Shown here in pieces: positions 40,532 to 50,214 of a DNA stretch of 64,000 nt. Each line of letters starts with the position of its first letter. Position 1 is the first letter of the stretch. The stretch comes from Rikenella sp031551865 (GTDB lineage: Bacteria; Bacteroidota; Bacteroidia; Bacteroidales; Rikenellaceae), in assembly GCA_031551865.1 (NCBI GenBank), contig JAVBMY010000003.1:62001-126000 (forward strand), given 5' to 3'. The position numbers were made by a program, and so were the translations under genes. The notes beneath the pieces are model-generated. The model made no database searches and was not told the DNA's origin. It saw only the letters and a program-made list of their open reading frames with translations.

Positions 40532-41701
40532 CTACCCCATGAAATAGCTGCGCATCCGCTCGAAGATGTTGCGTTCGGATGACTTGTCGGCTTTGGGTTT
40601 GAAGTTGTCGGAACCCCGGAGCTTTTCGAGGACCGCCTTCTCTTCGGACGACACTTTGGCAGGCACGTAGAGGTCGACCACTACCAACAGATCGCCCGTG
40701 CCGTGGCCGTTGACATCGGGAATACCCTTGCCGCGCAGGCGCAACACACGGCCCGCGGTGGTTCCCGGTTCGATTTTGATTTTGGCGCGGTTGTCGACCG
40801 TGGGCACTTCGACCGAGGCGCCGAGGATGGCGTCCACCGGATTGAGTATCAGATTATATATCAGATCGTTACCCTCGCGGTGAAGCTCGGGGTGGGGTTC
40901 TTCCTGGATCACCACCAGCAGGTCGCCGTTGATGCCGCCGCGGCGGGCGGCGTTGCCTTTTCCGGCCACCGAGAGCTGCATGCCCTCGCCGACCCCGGCG
41001 GGTATGCGGATCTCAACCACCTCTTCGGCTTTGGCCGTGCCCTCGCCGTGGCATTTAGCGCAGGGGGTCTTGATGGTTTTTCCCGTGCCGCCGCAGTTGG
41101 GGCAGACGGTCGTGGTCTGGGTGCGCCCGAAAAAGGTGTTCACCACCTGGGTGACGTGGCCCGAACCGTCGCAGGTGGTGCAGGTCGCGTAAGAATCCTT
41201 GTCCCTGGCGCCGGAGCCGCCGCATTCGGAGCAGGGTACCTGTTTGTTGATCTTGAGTTTTTTGGTCACGCCGTGGACGACCTCTTTGAGCGTGAGTTTG
41301 ACCTTGATGCGCAGGTCGCTGCCGCGGTTCACCACCTGGCCGCCGCGACTGTAGCCGCGGGCGCCGCCGAAATGGCCGCCGAAGATGTCGCCGAACTGTT
41401 CGAAGATGTCTTCCATCGAGAAACCGCCGAACCCTCCGGCACCGCCGAATCCGCCGGCGCCCGATGCCGCACCGCCCATACCGGCGTGACCGAACTGGTC
41501 GTAGCGGGCTTTCTTATCGGCGTTGCTGAGTACGTCGTAGGCCTCGGCGGCCTCTTTGAACTTTTCCTCGGCATTCTTGTCGCCGGGGTTCTTGTCGGGG
41601 TGGAACTGCAAAGCCGCCTTGCGGTAGGCTTTCTTTATCTCGTCGGCCGTGGCGCTTTTCGAAACGCCCAGCACTTCGTAATAGTCTCGTTTGTTTGCCA
41701 T
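40532..41701 (-). CDS. dnaJ: Chaperone DnaJ (Hsp40)
   Basis: DnaJ delivers unfolded proteins to DnaK and stimulates its ATPase. The 389-residue protein has a J domain with the HPD motif (QFHPDKNPGDKNAEE), a Gly/Phe-rich region (GMGGAASGAGGFGGAGGFGG), four zinc-finger repeats (CSECGGSG, CTTCDGSG, CPNCGGTG, CAKCHGEG) and the substrate-binding C-terminal domain. It follows grpE on the same strand after a 269-base gap that contains structured repeats. dnaK is not in the window. Confidence 0.98.
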   Translation of the reverse strand: MANKRDYYEVLGVSKSATADEIKKAYRKAALQFHPDKNPGDKNAEEKFKEAAEAYDVLSNADKKARYDQFGHAGMGGAASGAGGFGGAGGFGGFSMEDIFEQFGDIFGGHFGGARGYSRGGQVVNRGSDLRIKVKLTLKEVVHGVTKKLKINKQVPCSECGGSGARDKDSYATCTTCDGSGHVTQVVNTFFGRTQTTTVCPNCGGTGKTIKTPCAKCHGEGTAKAEEVVEIRIPAGVGEGMQLSVAGKGNAARRGGINGDLLVVIQEEPHPELHREGNDLIYNLILNPVDAILGASVEVPTVDNRAKIKIEPGTTAGRVLRLRGKGIPDVNGHGTGDLLVVVDLYVPAKVSSEEKAVLEKLRGSDNFKPKADKSSERNIFERMRSYFMG

Positions 41702-41754
41702 TTATTATATGCCCACACGGGTGTCCTGCGGGAATTTTCGGTGTTTCTATGTAT

Positions 41755-41802
41755 GGGCGGCCGCCATCAGGCGGCCGTATTATTTCTCCGCATCGGTTGC
41801 GG
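41755..41802 (+). repeat. CCATCAGGCGG...CGTATT repeat, copy 1
   Basis: CCGCCATCAGGCGGCCGTAT, then TATTTCTCCG, closely matches 43732-43781 (CCACCATCAGGCGGGCGTAT, then TTCTCCG). Both copies lie upstream of a minus-strand gene start. A related CGTATTTCTCCGAG is at 57868. Confidence 0.5.
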
Positions 41803-41873
41803 TACTAGATGTCGCTGCCTGCAGGCGGCGAACCGGCTGAGCCGGAGTGCCTTGAGGTGCTTCGGCAAAGAAG

Positions 41874-41921
41874 AGCGCCCGCCCCTCGGCCGCAGGCCGA
41901 TCGGGGGCAGGGGCGGGCGCT
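41874..41921. repeat. Nested hairpin repeat, family A, copy 2
   Basis: Outer arms AGCGCCCGCCCCT and AGGGGCGGGCGCT enclose the inner hairpin CGGCC-GCA-GGCCG. It lies in the gap between grpE and dnaJ and shares the A-family plan and the AAGAAG-type flank. Confidence 0.65.
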
Positions 41922-41970
41922 TCTGGCACTATTCCGGTGCAATACAATAGCAGTACTAGCGCCCCGGCTG

Positions 41971-42555
41971 TTACTCCCCGACCACGACCCGGGCGAAGCG
42001 CAACACCTTGTCACCGATCATGTAGCCCGTCTGCACGACATCGACCACGCAACCTTTCTGTTCGGGCGTGGGAGCGGGTATTCTGGCGATGGCGTCGTGG
42101 AAGTTGTCGTCGAACCGGGCGCCGAGCGCCTCGATCGGGGCAACGCCCTTGGCTTTGAGTATGTCGAGGAATTTCTGGTAGATCAGGCGTACGCCTTCGG
42201 TTTCGGCCTCGATGTCGGTGCGGGTGGCCATGGCCTTGAGGGCACGCTCGAAGTCATCGACCACGGTGATCACGGCCTTGAGGACGTCTTCGCCGCCGGT
42301 GGCCACGAGATCCATTTTTTCTTTGAGGGTACGCTTGCGGAAGTTGTCGAACTCGGCCGACAGGCGCAGGTAGCGGTCCTGCCAGTCGACCGCCCCGGAC
42401 GACGCCACTTTGTCACCCTCTGGGAGGTCATCGGGCGACAGTTTGTCACCGCCGGGTGCCGCAGGAGTCTCTTCAGCCAACTCTTCGGGGGTCGGCAGGT
42501 TCAATCCAGAGTGCTCAAGGTCCTCTATGTCAATACTTTGTTTTTTAGCTACCAT
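41971..42555 (-). CDS. grpE: Nucleotide exchange factor GrpE
   Basis: GrpE releases ADP from DnaK. The 194-residue product has an acidic, disordered N-terminus, then the coiled-coil dimer region (DRYLRLSAEFDNFRKRTLKE), the family stretch ITVVDDFERALKAM, and the C-terminal beta domain (GARFDDNFHDAIARIPAPTP, YMIGDKVLRFARVVVGE). The start at 42555 is chosen because the 16 codons before it are not GrpE-like. It begins 16 bases after the glycosyltransferase stop and precedes dnaJ, so the three may share a transcript. Confidence 0.96.
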   Translation of the reverse strand: MVAKKQSIDIEDLEHSGLNLPTPEELAEETPAAPGGDKLSPDDLPEGDKVASSGAVDWQDRYLRLSAEFDNFRKRTLKEKMDLVATGGEDVLKAVITVVDDFERALKAMATRTDIEAETEGVRLIYQKFLDILKAKGVAPIEALGARFDDNFHDAIARIPAPTPEQKGCVVDVVQTGYMIGDKVLRFARVVVGE

Positions 42556-42571
42556 GTCGTTGTTGTCTTTA

Positions 42572-43705
42572 TCAGCCCTTGGTTTGCTCAAATAACGTAC
42601 CAATCATTTTTTCGAGCTGGCGATGGGGGTTGTAGCGCTCTTCCATCGTGCGGAAACAGGCCTGGCGAACGTCGTCGCGGTGGTCGTCGTCGAGGCCCGT
42701 CCAGCGTTCGATCTGGGCGGCCAGCGAGGCTGCGTCTCCCTCGCTGAAGAGCGAGCCCGTGAGGCCGTCGGCCACGGCTTCGGCTTCGGGGCACTGGTGC
42801 AGCGGGTTGTCGTGCGTCACCACGGGCGTGCCGAACATCATCGCATGCATCGCCGTCAGGCCCACGTTGCCGGGACTCACACATACGTCGCTGTGGGTCA
42901 GCAGCGAGGCGATCACTCCCTGGTCGTAGCATTCGCCGTAGAACCAGACGGTGTCGGCCAGGCCGAGGGCTTCGGCGTGCACCTGCAGGGCATCACGCTC
43001 AGGGCCGTCGCCAACGAGCACCAGGTTGGGGCGGCGCTCCGGGCCGATCAGTGCCAGCGCGTCGAGCAACAGTGCCAGTTGTTTGACAGCGGTCAGGCGC
43101 CCCACGAAGCAGACGAGCGGCGCGTCGTTACCGAAATAGTTGCGGATAAAAGCATTATCGCCGGTGCGGGAGCGCAGGGCGAGCTGGGTGTCGTAGTCGA
43201 GCGAGTTGTAGACCACGGTAATGCGCCGGGGGGCGAAGCCTTGCAGGACGGCCAGTTCGCGCGCCCGGTCACCGTAAAGAAAGAGCCGCCCGGCCAGGCG
43301 CATGTAACCATAGTTCTTGCGCAGCTCCAGGCCCTGTTCGTCACCCCTCAGGCCGTGGGCCCAGAGCCAGACGGGGCGTCTCAACAGCCTGGCGCCGAGG
43401 CAGATCAACCAGTTCGACAAAATCCCGGTATTGCCCGTAAGGATGTAGGCGTCGTAGCGGCGGCCGAGCGCCTTGCGGATGGCCCCCCGCTGCCACACGA
43501 GTTTCGGGCCGCGGTAAAGGTTACGCAGGTATTTCTTGCGGAAGCCTTCCAACTTGCCGGGGCAATCGAGCAGCGCGATGTTCTCTTTCGGGGCGGGGCG
43601 GTCGCCCACCAGGAAGTCGAAATCCACGCGCCGGTCGCGGTCCATCAGGGTGTAGATGGCCTCGCGGTAGAGCGGCGCGATGTTGAACAGGCAGCAGACT
43701 TTCAT
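42572..43705 (-). CDS. Glycosyltransferase family 4 (group 1)
   Basis: The 377-residue protein is a GT-B glycosyltransferase. Its N-terminus (MKVCCLFNIAPLYREAIYTL) and middle (APLVCFVGRLTAVKQLALLL, PNLVLVGDGPERDALQ) fit group 1 enzymes, and VCVSPGNVGLTAMHAMMFGT carries the nucleotide-sugar binding pattern with the glutamate replaced by a Gly/Leu-rich loop, so the active site is somewhat divergent. It resembles enzymes of lipopolysaccharide or capsule assembly. It ends 16 bases before grpE, an unusual pairing. The sugar donor is not predictable. Confidence 0.9.
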   Translation of the reverse strand: MKVCCLFNIAPLYREAIYTLMDRDRRVDFDFLVGDRPAPKENIALLDCPGKLEGFRKKYLRNLYRGPKLVWQRGAIRKALGRRYDAYILTGNTGILSNWLICLGARLLRRPVWLWAHGLRGDEQGLELRKNYGYMRLAGRLFLYGDRARELAVLQGFAPRRITVVYNSLDYDTQLALRSRTGDNAFIRNYFGNDAPLVCFVGRLTAVKQLALLLDALALIGPERRPNLVLVGDGPERDALQVHAEALGLADTVWFYGECYDQGVIASLLTHSDVCVSPGNVGLTAMHAMMFGTPVVTHDNPLHQCPEAEAVADGLTGSLFSEGDAASLAAQIERWTGLDDDHRDDVRQACFRTMEERYNPHRQLEKMIGTLFEQTKG

Positions 43706-43731
43706 GGCTGTGCGGGATTAATATTAAAATG

Positions 43732-43781
43732 TGGTGGCCACCATCAGGCGGGCGTATTTCTCCGAGCTTTGCGGCCGCTAC
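43732..43781 (+). repeat. CCATCAGGCGG...CGTATT repeat, copy 2
   Basis: See 41755-41802. This copy begins GTGGTGGCCACCATCAGGCG and ends with TTTGCGGCCGCTAC. The first part is a small inverted repeat (GTGGCCAC). Confidence 0.5.
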
Positions 43782-43856
43782 ACGGGGCGGAGGCGTGCGC
43801 GCGGGAAAGCGTAAATGCTTTTTGAAGGTCACACACCCGAAAACCGACGTCCCCAA

Positions 43857-43898
43857 GAAAGTTGTAAAAATCGTATGCCACACGATTTTATAACTTTC
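43857..43898 (-). terminator. Stem-loop directly after ccsBA
   Basis: GAAAGTTATAAAATCGT and ACGATTTTTACAACTTTC (minus strand) form a 17-bp stem with one bulge around a 7-base loop. It starts immediately next to the ccsBA stop codon. The tail is only TTGGGG, so it may protect the message as much as terminate. Confidence 0.7.
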
Positions 43899-46526
43899 CT
43901 ATCTTTTCCGCCACGCCAGCATCGCCACCACGGCCACGACCGCATAGGCAACGTAGATCGCGTAGAGGGCGGGCGGTGCGGTATCCCCGGCGTAGGAGTG
44001 CAGCCCTGTCAGGTAGTAGTTCACCCCGAAGAAGGTCATCAGCACCGAACCCAGCGCCACCACCGACATCACGTTGAAGCCGTACGGGCTGCTCCAGAAT
44101 TTGCCCGGCAGGAACCGCGCGTGGAGCACGAAGGCGTAGACGATCACCGTGATCAAGGCCCAGGTTTCTTTGGGGTCCCAGCCCCAGTAGCGGCCCCACG
44201 ACTCGTTGGCCCACACGGCGCCGAGGAACGTCCCGGCGGTCATCAGCACGAGGCCGACGGTCAGAGCCATCTCGTTGATGGCGGTCATTTCGGCGATCTG
44301 GCCGTCGAGGCGCGCGGCATTCGCGGGCCGTTTGAGCGCCGTGACCAGCAGGGCGATGAACCCGAGCAGGAATCCCACGCCGAAGAACGAATAGCTACCC
44401 ACCACCGTAGCCACGTGGATCATCAGCCACGGCGACTGGAGCACGGGCACCAGCGGCGTGATCTCGGGGTCCATCCAGTTGAGGTTCGACACGAAGAGCA
44501 GCACCCCGGCGAAGAACACGGCCAACGCGAAGGTGATCTTCGAGCGGCGCAGGAACAGCAACCCCGCCACGGCCGTCATCCAGCCCACGTAGATCATGGT
44601 TTCATAGGCATTCGACCACGGGCCGCGCCCGGCGATGTACCACCGCAATGCCATCCCGAAGGTGTGCCACAGGAACAGCAGCCCGGCGGCGCAGCAAAGG
44701 CCAACCACCAGCCCTTTGAGCGGCCGGCCGCGCACCCCCGCCACGATGAGCGCGAGTACGAGCAGCAAGCCGATGGTCATGTAGAAATAGCCGCACCAGC
44801 GGAAGGTGTTCATGCGGTTGTAGAGCAGCTCGGCGTCGATACGCTGGGGCAGCAGCGTGCTTTGTGCCGAAGCTTTGGCACTCTGGTAGGTGGCGATCAT
44901 GCCGACGATCTCGCTGACCGAAGACCATTGGCCGGTCCGGAGGGCGCTTTCGGTTTCGGCGATGAGCCACGGGAAGATTTTGGTCACGAACATTGAATCC
45001 TGCCCCCGGAAGGCGGATGAAAAATCATCGCCGGGCGAATACCACGCGCCGTGCTGCGCGCCCGACGAAGCCTCGTCGGCCAGCGCAGCGGTGGGCGGCG
45101 GGAAGATGGCCAGCATCTGCCCGTTGAACAGGGCGTTCAGGATGTTGACCTTCTCGTCGAGCTTCAGTACCTCTTTGTCGTATTTCGAGCGCTCACGGGG
45201 CGCTTTGGCGTAGATGGCCTCGACCTGTTCGCCCAACACGTAATTGCCGTAGTCGTCGAGCACGTCGATGAAGGCCACGTGGCCGTCGGTGCCTTTGAGT
45301 TCGCGCACGAGCTGTTCGTTGCTCACGCGGATGAACGGGACGCGGCTCCAAACGTAGGGTTCCATCACGATCCCGAGCAGCACTTGGTCGGCGTCGAGGC
45401 CGAGCACGCTCTCGTTGCGGTGGATCTTACGGACGATGCGGGTGGCGTAGGTGTCGACGGGTTCGATGCGGCCCTCGCCATTGCGGATCATCAGGCGGGC
45501 GAATTTCCCGGCCACCTCGCCCGGAATGGCCATCTCGACGGCATAGCGGGGCGCGGTGCGTTTTTCGGCGGCGCGGTCGATGGGCGTGTATTCGATTTCT
45601 TCGGAAGCGGCGGTTCCGGCAGCTTGGGCGGTAGCGCCGCTCACGGCGTCGTTCTCCTCGCCGGAGGCGGAAACGGGATCGCCGGGGTGCGAAGACGAAC
45701 CGTGTATCTGCGGATGGCCGGGCGGCAGGCTGGATTGCGCTCCGGCCGTGCCGACCGTATTCAGCAAAAAGGCGGCAAGCAGGGCGGCGGCCGCGGCGCC
45801 TTTGCCTTTCTTACCGAGCGAGCGGGCCAGTTGGCGGAAACGCGACTGACGATGGAACAGCGCCAGGAGCATCCCCACGAAGAGCATCACGTAGCCCGCG
45901 TAGGTGATGAGAGTTCCGGCCAGGTCGCGGTTGGCGGTCAGCACGGTACCCTGCTCGTCGGTGTCGTAGCTCGATTGGTAGAGGCGCCACGGGCCGACGT
46001 GCAGCACGTTGTTCATCGAAATGGTGGCCTTGAGGGTTTCATGGCCGGGGCGCTCGACGCGGACGTCGCTCTCGAACGACGAGGGACTGTTCGAGCCGGC
46101 GTAGCGTTTCAGGCGGAAGTCTTGCAACCCGACACTGAAAGGCAGCGTGTAAGAAGTCTTATAGTCGGGAGCCGTGAGCATGGTATTGCTTTGCTCGCCT
46201 TCGCGGATGTGCACTACGCCTTCGATGCCCGTCAGGCGGGTGACCATCGCCCCGAGCATGATCACGGCAAAGGCATAGTGCAGCATGATCACGCCCCACT
46301 TGCGCTGGGAGTAGAGCCTGCGCTTCGAGGCCACGCCCGCGAAGTTCAACACGAGCAGGGCGTTCAGGATATAGAACCACACGGCGTTGTAGACGGCAGT
46401 CTTGGCGGCCGGGGTGCCGTATTTATGCTCGATGAAGGTGGCGGCGGCCAGCGCGGCGGCCGTCAGCAGGAGCAGGATGCCCATGGCCCGGTACGAGGTC
46501 AGGGCGGCGTATAGTTTTCGGATCAT
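43899..46526 (-). CDS. ccsBA: Fused cytochrome c synthase CcsBA (system II)
   Basis: This 875-residue membrane protein joins ResB/CcsB and CcsA and attaches heme to CxxCH motifs of c-type cytochromes at the periplasmic face. The N-terminal half has the ResB-type segments (YRAMGILLLLTAAALAAATF, WGVIMLHYAFAVIMLGAMVT), then a long periplasmic region of about 350 residues. The C-terminal half holds multiple membrane spans and the tryptophan-rich heme-handling WWD motif (WGRYWGWDPKETWA) near residue 790. The start is placed at 46526; the upstream open frame is repeat DNA. It stands alone; the 370 bases upstream contain family B copy 5. Confidence 0.94.
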   Translation of the reverse strand: MIRKLYAALTSYRAMGILLLLTAAALAAATFIEHKYGTPAAKTAVYNAVWFYILNALLVLNFAGVASKRRLYSQRKWGVIMLHYAFAVIMLGAMVTRLTGIEGVVHIREGEQSNTMLTAPDYKTSYTLPFSVGLQDFRLKRYAGSNSPSSFESDVRVERPGHETLKATISMNNVLHVGPWRLYQSSYDTDEQGTVLTANRDLAGTLITYAGYVMLFVGMLLALFHRQSRFRQLARSLGKKGKGAAAAALLAAFLLNTVGTAGAQSSLPPGHPQIHGSSSHPGDPVSASGEENDAVSGATAQAAGTAASEEIEYTPIDRAAEKRTAPRYAVEMAIPGEVAGKFARLMIRNGEGRIEPVDTYATRIVRKIHRNESVLGLDADQVLLGIVMEPYVWSRVPFIRVSNEQLVRELKGTDGHVAFIDVLDDYGNYVLGEQVEAIYAKAPRERSKYDKEVLKLDEKVNILNALFNGQMLAIFPPPTAALADEASSGAQHGAWYSPGDDFSSAFRGQDSMFVTKIFPWLIAETESALRTGQWSSVSEIVGMIATYQSAKASAQSTLLPQRIDAELLYNRMNTFRWCGYFYMTIGLLLVLALIVAGVRGRPLKGLVVGLCCAAGLLFLWHTFGMALRWYIAGRGPWSNAYETMIYVGWMTAVAGLLFLRRSKITFALAVFFAGVLLFVSNLNWMDPEITPLVPVLQSPWLMIHVATVVGSYSFFGVGFLLGFIALLVTALKRPANAARLDGQIAEMTAINEMALTVGLVLMTAGTFLGAVWANESWGRYWGWDPKETWALITVIVYAFVLHARFLPGKFWSSPYGFNVMSVVALGSVLMTFFGVNYYLTGLHSYAGDTAPPALYAIYVAYAVVAVVAMLAWRKR

Positions 46527-46680
46527 TTTCGTATTCTTTATCAAGCCCGGTGGGGTGCGGAGAGGACTGTTTATATATCCGGAGGTGTCGGGCGAAGCGA
46601 TTCTCGCCCTTTCTCCTGGGGGGGAGGAGAAGATGGCCAAGCGGGGAGGCTCCCCCCTTCTTGGATGTGCTTTGCCTACT

Positions 46681-46765
46681 TTAAATTCCTTTTCCTCCTC
46701 GGCGTTCGGCAATGCCAAACAAGTTTCGCATTGCCCTCACAGCCAGCGTCGGCTGTCACAAAACA
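46681..46765 (+). repeat. GGCAAT...ATTGCC hairpin repeat, family B, copy 5
   Basis: TTAAATTCCTTTTCCTCCTC, then a hairpin at 46708-46735 with arms GGCAATGC and GCATTGCC around AAAC-AA-GTTT, then CCTCACAGCCAGCGTCGGCT. It lies in the 398-base gap between ftsK and ccsBA. Confidence 0.65.
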
Positions 46766-46835
46766 AAGTAGGTGCGGCCCGCCGCAGGCGGTTCGGAGGA
46801 TCACGGAGTAATACGCCTCTACAAAGGTAAGAAGC

Positions 46836-46892
46836 CGTCTTGCGAGGAAAAGGAGGATTGCTTCGTCAGCCTGTGGCTTTCTCGCAATGACG
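46836..46892. repeat. Palindromic intergenic repeat (CGTCATTGCGAGG type)
   Basis: CGTCTTGCGAG at the left and CTCGCAATGACG at the right pair around GGATTGCTTCGTC. It is a relative of the larger element at 2389-2485 and ends 33 bases before the ftsK stop codon. Confidence 0.6.
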
Positions 46893-46924
46893 CAAAAAAC
46901 CGCCACGACGAGAAAATTCACTCC

Positions 46925-49900
46925 TTACTTCAGCGTATCCAGAATAATTTCGAGCGTAGGCAGGTCGCTCACCAGCACCTGGCGGGGCTTGTTGCCTTCT
47001 TGTTTGCCCACGATGCCCGCCGCTTCGAGCTGGTCGACGATGCGGCCCGCCTTGTTGAAGCCGATCGAAAACTTACGCTGGATGGTCGAGGCCGAGCCCT
47101 GCTGGTTGGTGACCACGTAGCGGGCCACCTCGTAGAACAGCGGGTCGAGCTTGTCGAGGGTGTCGCCCCGGGCCGAGCTGCCCGTGCCGCCGTCCTCCGG
47201 GGTGAATTCCGGCAATTCGTATGCCGAAACGTAGCCGCGCTGCGAGCCGATATACTCGGCGATGCGCTCCAGTTCGGGCGTGTCGATGAACGCACATTGC
47301 ACGCGCGTCATCTCGCTGCCGCTAGCGAAGAGCATGTCACCGCGGCCGATGAGCTGGTTGGCGCCCGGCTGGTCGAGGATCGTGCGCGAATCGATCATCG
47401 AGCTCACGCGGAACGCGATCCGCGCCGGGAAGTTGGCCTTGATCACCCCCGTAATGATGTTCGTCGTGGGACGCTGCGTGGCGATAATGAGGTGGATGCC
47501 CACGGCACGCGCCAGCTGGGCAATGCGGGCGATCGGCGTTTCGATCTCGCGCCCGGCGGTCATGATCAGGTCGGCGAACTCGTCGACCACCACCACGAAA
47601 TAGGGCAGGTAGTGGTGCCCCTTCTCGGGGTTGAGCTGGCGGTTGATGAACTTCTGGTTGTACTCCTTGATGTTGCGCACGCGGGCGGCCTTCAAGAGGT
47701 CGTAGCGGCGGTCCATCTCGATGCAGAGCGAATTCAGCGTGTAGATCACTTTCTGGGTGTCGGTGATGATCGCCTCGTCGGAGTCGGGCAGCTTGGCCAG
47801 GAAGTGTTTTTCGAGGCGTTGGTAGAGGGTCAGCTCGACCTTCTTGGGGTCGACCAGGATGAATTTCAGCTCGGCGGGGTGTTTCTTGTAGAGCAGCGAG
47901 GCGATGATGGCGTTCAGCCCGACGGACTTGCCCTGCCCCGTGGCGCCGGCCACCAACAGGTGGGGCATTTTGGCCAGGTCGAACACGAAGGTCTCGTTCT
48001 GGATCGTCTTGCCTAAAGCCACCGGCAGGTCGGCGGCCGAGTTGTAAAACTTGGGCGATTTGACCACCGAGTACATCGACACGACCTCTTTCTCTTTGTT
48101 CGGCACCTCGATGCCGATGGTCCCTTTGCCGGGGATCGGCGCGATGATGCGGATGCCTAAGGCCGAAAGGCTCAGGGCGATGTCGTCTTCGAGGTTCTTG
48201 ATCTTCGAGATGCGGATGCCGGGAGCCGGGACGATCTCGTAGAGGGTGACGGTCGGGCCGATAGTGGCCTCGATCGTGTCGATCAGGATGCCGAAATTCT
48301 TGAGGGTGGTGATGATGCGGGCTTTGTTTTCGAGCAGCTCCTCGTCGGTCACCGACACGCTCACCGAGTGGTTGTCCATCAGTTCGACGGGCGGTTTGCG
48401 GTAGGCCGAAAGTTCGAGTGTGGGGTCGTAGAGTTCCGTGAGGTTCACGGTATGGTCGTCGAGCTGGGCCTCGCGGGGCTGTTCGACCACGAAGGCCTCA
48501 CCGGCTGGCAAGCCGGGGGCGGCGACCGAACGGACGGCCCCGTCGGTGACCGGGTTCATGGACTCGAAAGCGGCCGGACGGGTGGTGACGGTGAAGTCGG
48601 GTTCGTCGTCTTCGGGCGGCAAGGCGTGCGCGGGAGCGTAGGCAGGCGCGTGGCGGTAGGTCTCGGCGGCGGCATAGCGATCGAAGAAGAGGATCAGCGG
48701 GTTGCCGGACTCATCGTAGTGGGCCACGTAGCCCAGCGTGCCGTCGCCGTAGTGGATGTAGCGCGACGGGTCGACACCCCGGTGGATCGGGCGGAATACG
48801 GGGTCTTCCCCGGAAGCGGCATGGTCGGTGTCTTGCGCCCCGTAGGGATAGACGGTGGCAGAGTGCGAGAAATGCTGATGCGCCGGGCTGTCGCGCTGAA
48901 TCGCCTGCGGTTCGGTATCGGACTGCGGAACAGCGGTTTCTTCGCGGGCCCCTTCGCGCAGGGGATGAGACGCCCCGGGCGCGGCGGCCACAGCCGGAGC
49001 GCCTTCGGTGCCGCCCGGCGCAGGATCGTTCTCGTCGGTGTCGTATTCTTCGTGCGAGCGGGCGATGGCCTCGGCGCGCAGGCGCTGTAATTTTTCGCGC
49101 TGTTGCAGGCGTTCGATCTCGCGTTGGATGGCTTTGCGCTCGCGGCGGGCGTTGCGCTTTTTCCCGATCTTGCGGACAAAGCGCTGGATGGCGGGGCCGT
49201 AAGCGTAGTACAGCACGGCCAGGAAGAGCAATACGAGCAGGAAACCCGCTCCGGCAGAACCAAATATCTCGCTGAGCCAGCGGGCGGCGAAGATACCGTG
49301 CCAACCACCCCAGCCGCTGCCGAACACGTCGGGATCGACCCCGAAGAATTGTCCGGCGGCCACCGAGCCGACGATCATCACAAGCAGCGTGCAGACGATG
49401 GCCCGGATCAGCCGGGCCGAGGGTTTAGGGGTGTAGATGCGAATGGCGGCGAAAAAAATCAGCAGGGACAACAATTCGCCGAAGATGCCGAACGAACGGC
49501 CGATGATGCTCTCGCTGAGGGCGGCGCCGAGGCGTCCGCCCCAGTTGCCCACGTCCTGTCCGGGGTCGCTGAGAATACGCCCCCACGAGGCGATGTTTTG
49601 ATCGGTGTCCCAGTAGAAGAGGTAAGAGATGCAGGACAGGGCGAGGTATCCGGCCATGAAGAACAGCAGCAGGCTCGTCCAGATACGGGCATCGGAGACC
49701 GGTTCGGGATCGCCGGTGGCCGGATCCGTCTGCGGGGTGTAGTCTTCGGCTTTTTTGCGGCCTTTGGTTTTGCGCGGGGCGGATGGCGTACCGGCCTTAG
49801 CTCTGGCTTTGGAGGCCGGACGCGAAGTATCGGTTGCGGAAGCGGAGTGGCGGGGATGCGGAGTCTCCTCCTGAGCCGGGGCACCGGCAGTGGTTCTCCG

Positions 49901-50038
49901 CTGCACGGTGGCGCCCTCCTCGGGGGTCGCGGATTTGCGGGCCGGACCGCGCTGGTCGACACGCCGGATCACAGGCGGAGCAGCCCGGCGTTCGGCCTGG
50001 GCACGTTCGGGTATGTCTTGTCGCTGGCTTTTTGCCAT
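46925..50038 (-). CDS. ftsK: DNA translocase FtsK
   Basis: FtsK anchors at the septum and pumps DNA during chromosome segregation. The 1037-residue protein has a basic Ala/Pro-rich N-terminus of about 110 residues, four or more membrane segments at about residues 120-300 (WTSLLLFFMAGYLALSCISY is the first), a long Pro/Asp-rich linker, the motor with Walker A GATGQGKSVGLNAI near residue 690 and Walker B VVVDEFADLIM, and a C-terminal gamma winged helix (LFYEVARYVVTNQQGSASTI, FNKAGRIVDQLEAAGIVGKQ) that recognises KOPS-type sites. Length fits Bacteroidales FtsK. It lies between murI and ccsBA on the same strand. Confidence 0.97.
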   Translation of the reverse strand: MAKSQRQDIPERAQAERRAAPPVIRRVDQRGPARKSATPEEGATVQRRTTAGAPAQEETPHPRHSASATDTSRPASKARAKAGTPSAPRKTKGRKKAEDYTPQTDPATGDPEPVSDARIWTSLLLFFMAGYLALSCISYLFYWDTDQNIASWGRILSDPGQDVGNWGGRLGAALSESIIGRSFGIFGELLSLLIFFAAIRIYTPKPSARLIRAIVCTLLVMIVGSVAAGQFFGVDPDVFGSGWGGWHGIFAARWLSEIFGSAGAGFLLVLLFLAVLYYAYGPAIQRFVRKIGKKRNARRERKAIQREIERLQQREKLQRLRAEAIARSHEEYDTDENDPAPGGTEGAPAVAAAPGASHPLREGAREETAVPQSDTEPQAIQRDSPAHQHFSHSATVYPYGAQDTDHAASGEDPVFRPIHRGVDPSRYIHYGDGTLGYVAHYDESGNPLILFFDRYAAAETYRHAPAYAPAHALPPEDDEPDFTVTTRPAAFESMNPVTDGAVRSVAAPGLPAGEAFVVEQPREAQLDDHTVNLTELYDPTLELSAYRKPPVELMDNHSVSVSVTDEELLENKARIITTLKNFGILIDTIEATIGPTVTLYEIVPAPGIRISKIKNLEDDIALSLSALGIRIIAPIPGKGTIGIEVPNKEKEVVSMYSVVKSPKFYNSAADLPVALGKTIQNETFVFDLAKMPHLLVAGATGQGKSVGLNAIIASLLYKKHPAELKFILVDPKKVELTLYQRLEKHFLAKLPDSDEAIITDTQKVIYTLNSLCIEMDRRYDLLKAARVRNIKEYNQKFINRQLNPEKGHHYLPYFVVVVDEFADLIMTAGREIETPIARIAQLARAVGIHLIIATQRPTTNIITGVIKANFPARIAFRVSSMIDSRTILDQPGANQLIGRGDMLFASGSEMTRVQCAFIDTPELERIAEYIGSQRGYVSAYELPEFTPEDGGTGSSARGDTLDKLDPLFYEVARYVVTNQQGSASTIQRKFSIGFNKAGRIVDQLEAAGIVGKQEGNKPRQVLVSDLPTLEIILDTLK

Positions 50039-50132
50039 GGATATGGATTTTATCGGGGATGATGCGGAGCAATCTTATTATACCATTGCCCTCCATTAAC
50101 AAAATGAAGCGCTACACTATACCGGAGAAAGA

Positions 50133-50181
50133 AGCGGCCACACCCACACCCCGAGGCGCTTTGCGCCTGGGTGTGGCCGCT
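50133..50181. repeat. Nested hairpin repeat, family A, copy 3
   Basis: Outer arms AGCGGCCACACCCA and TGGGTGTGGCCGCT form a perfect 14-bp stem around the inner hairpin AGGCGC-TTT-GCGCCT. It is downstream of murI and upstream of ftsK. On the minus strand the hairpin is followed by TCTTTCTCC, so it may also serve as a weak terminator. Confidence 0.75.
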
Positions 50182-50214
50182 CTCCTTCGCTGAAATTGCT
50201 CACTCCATTTCAGC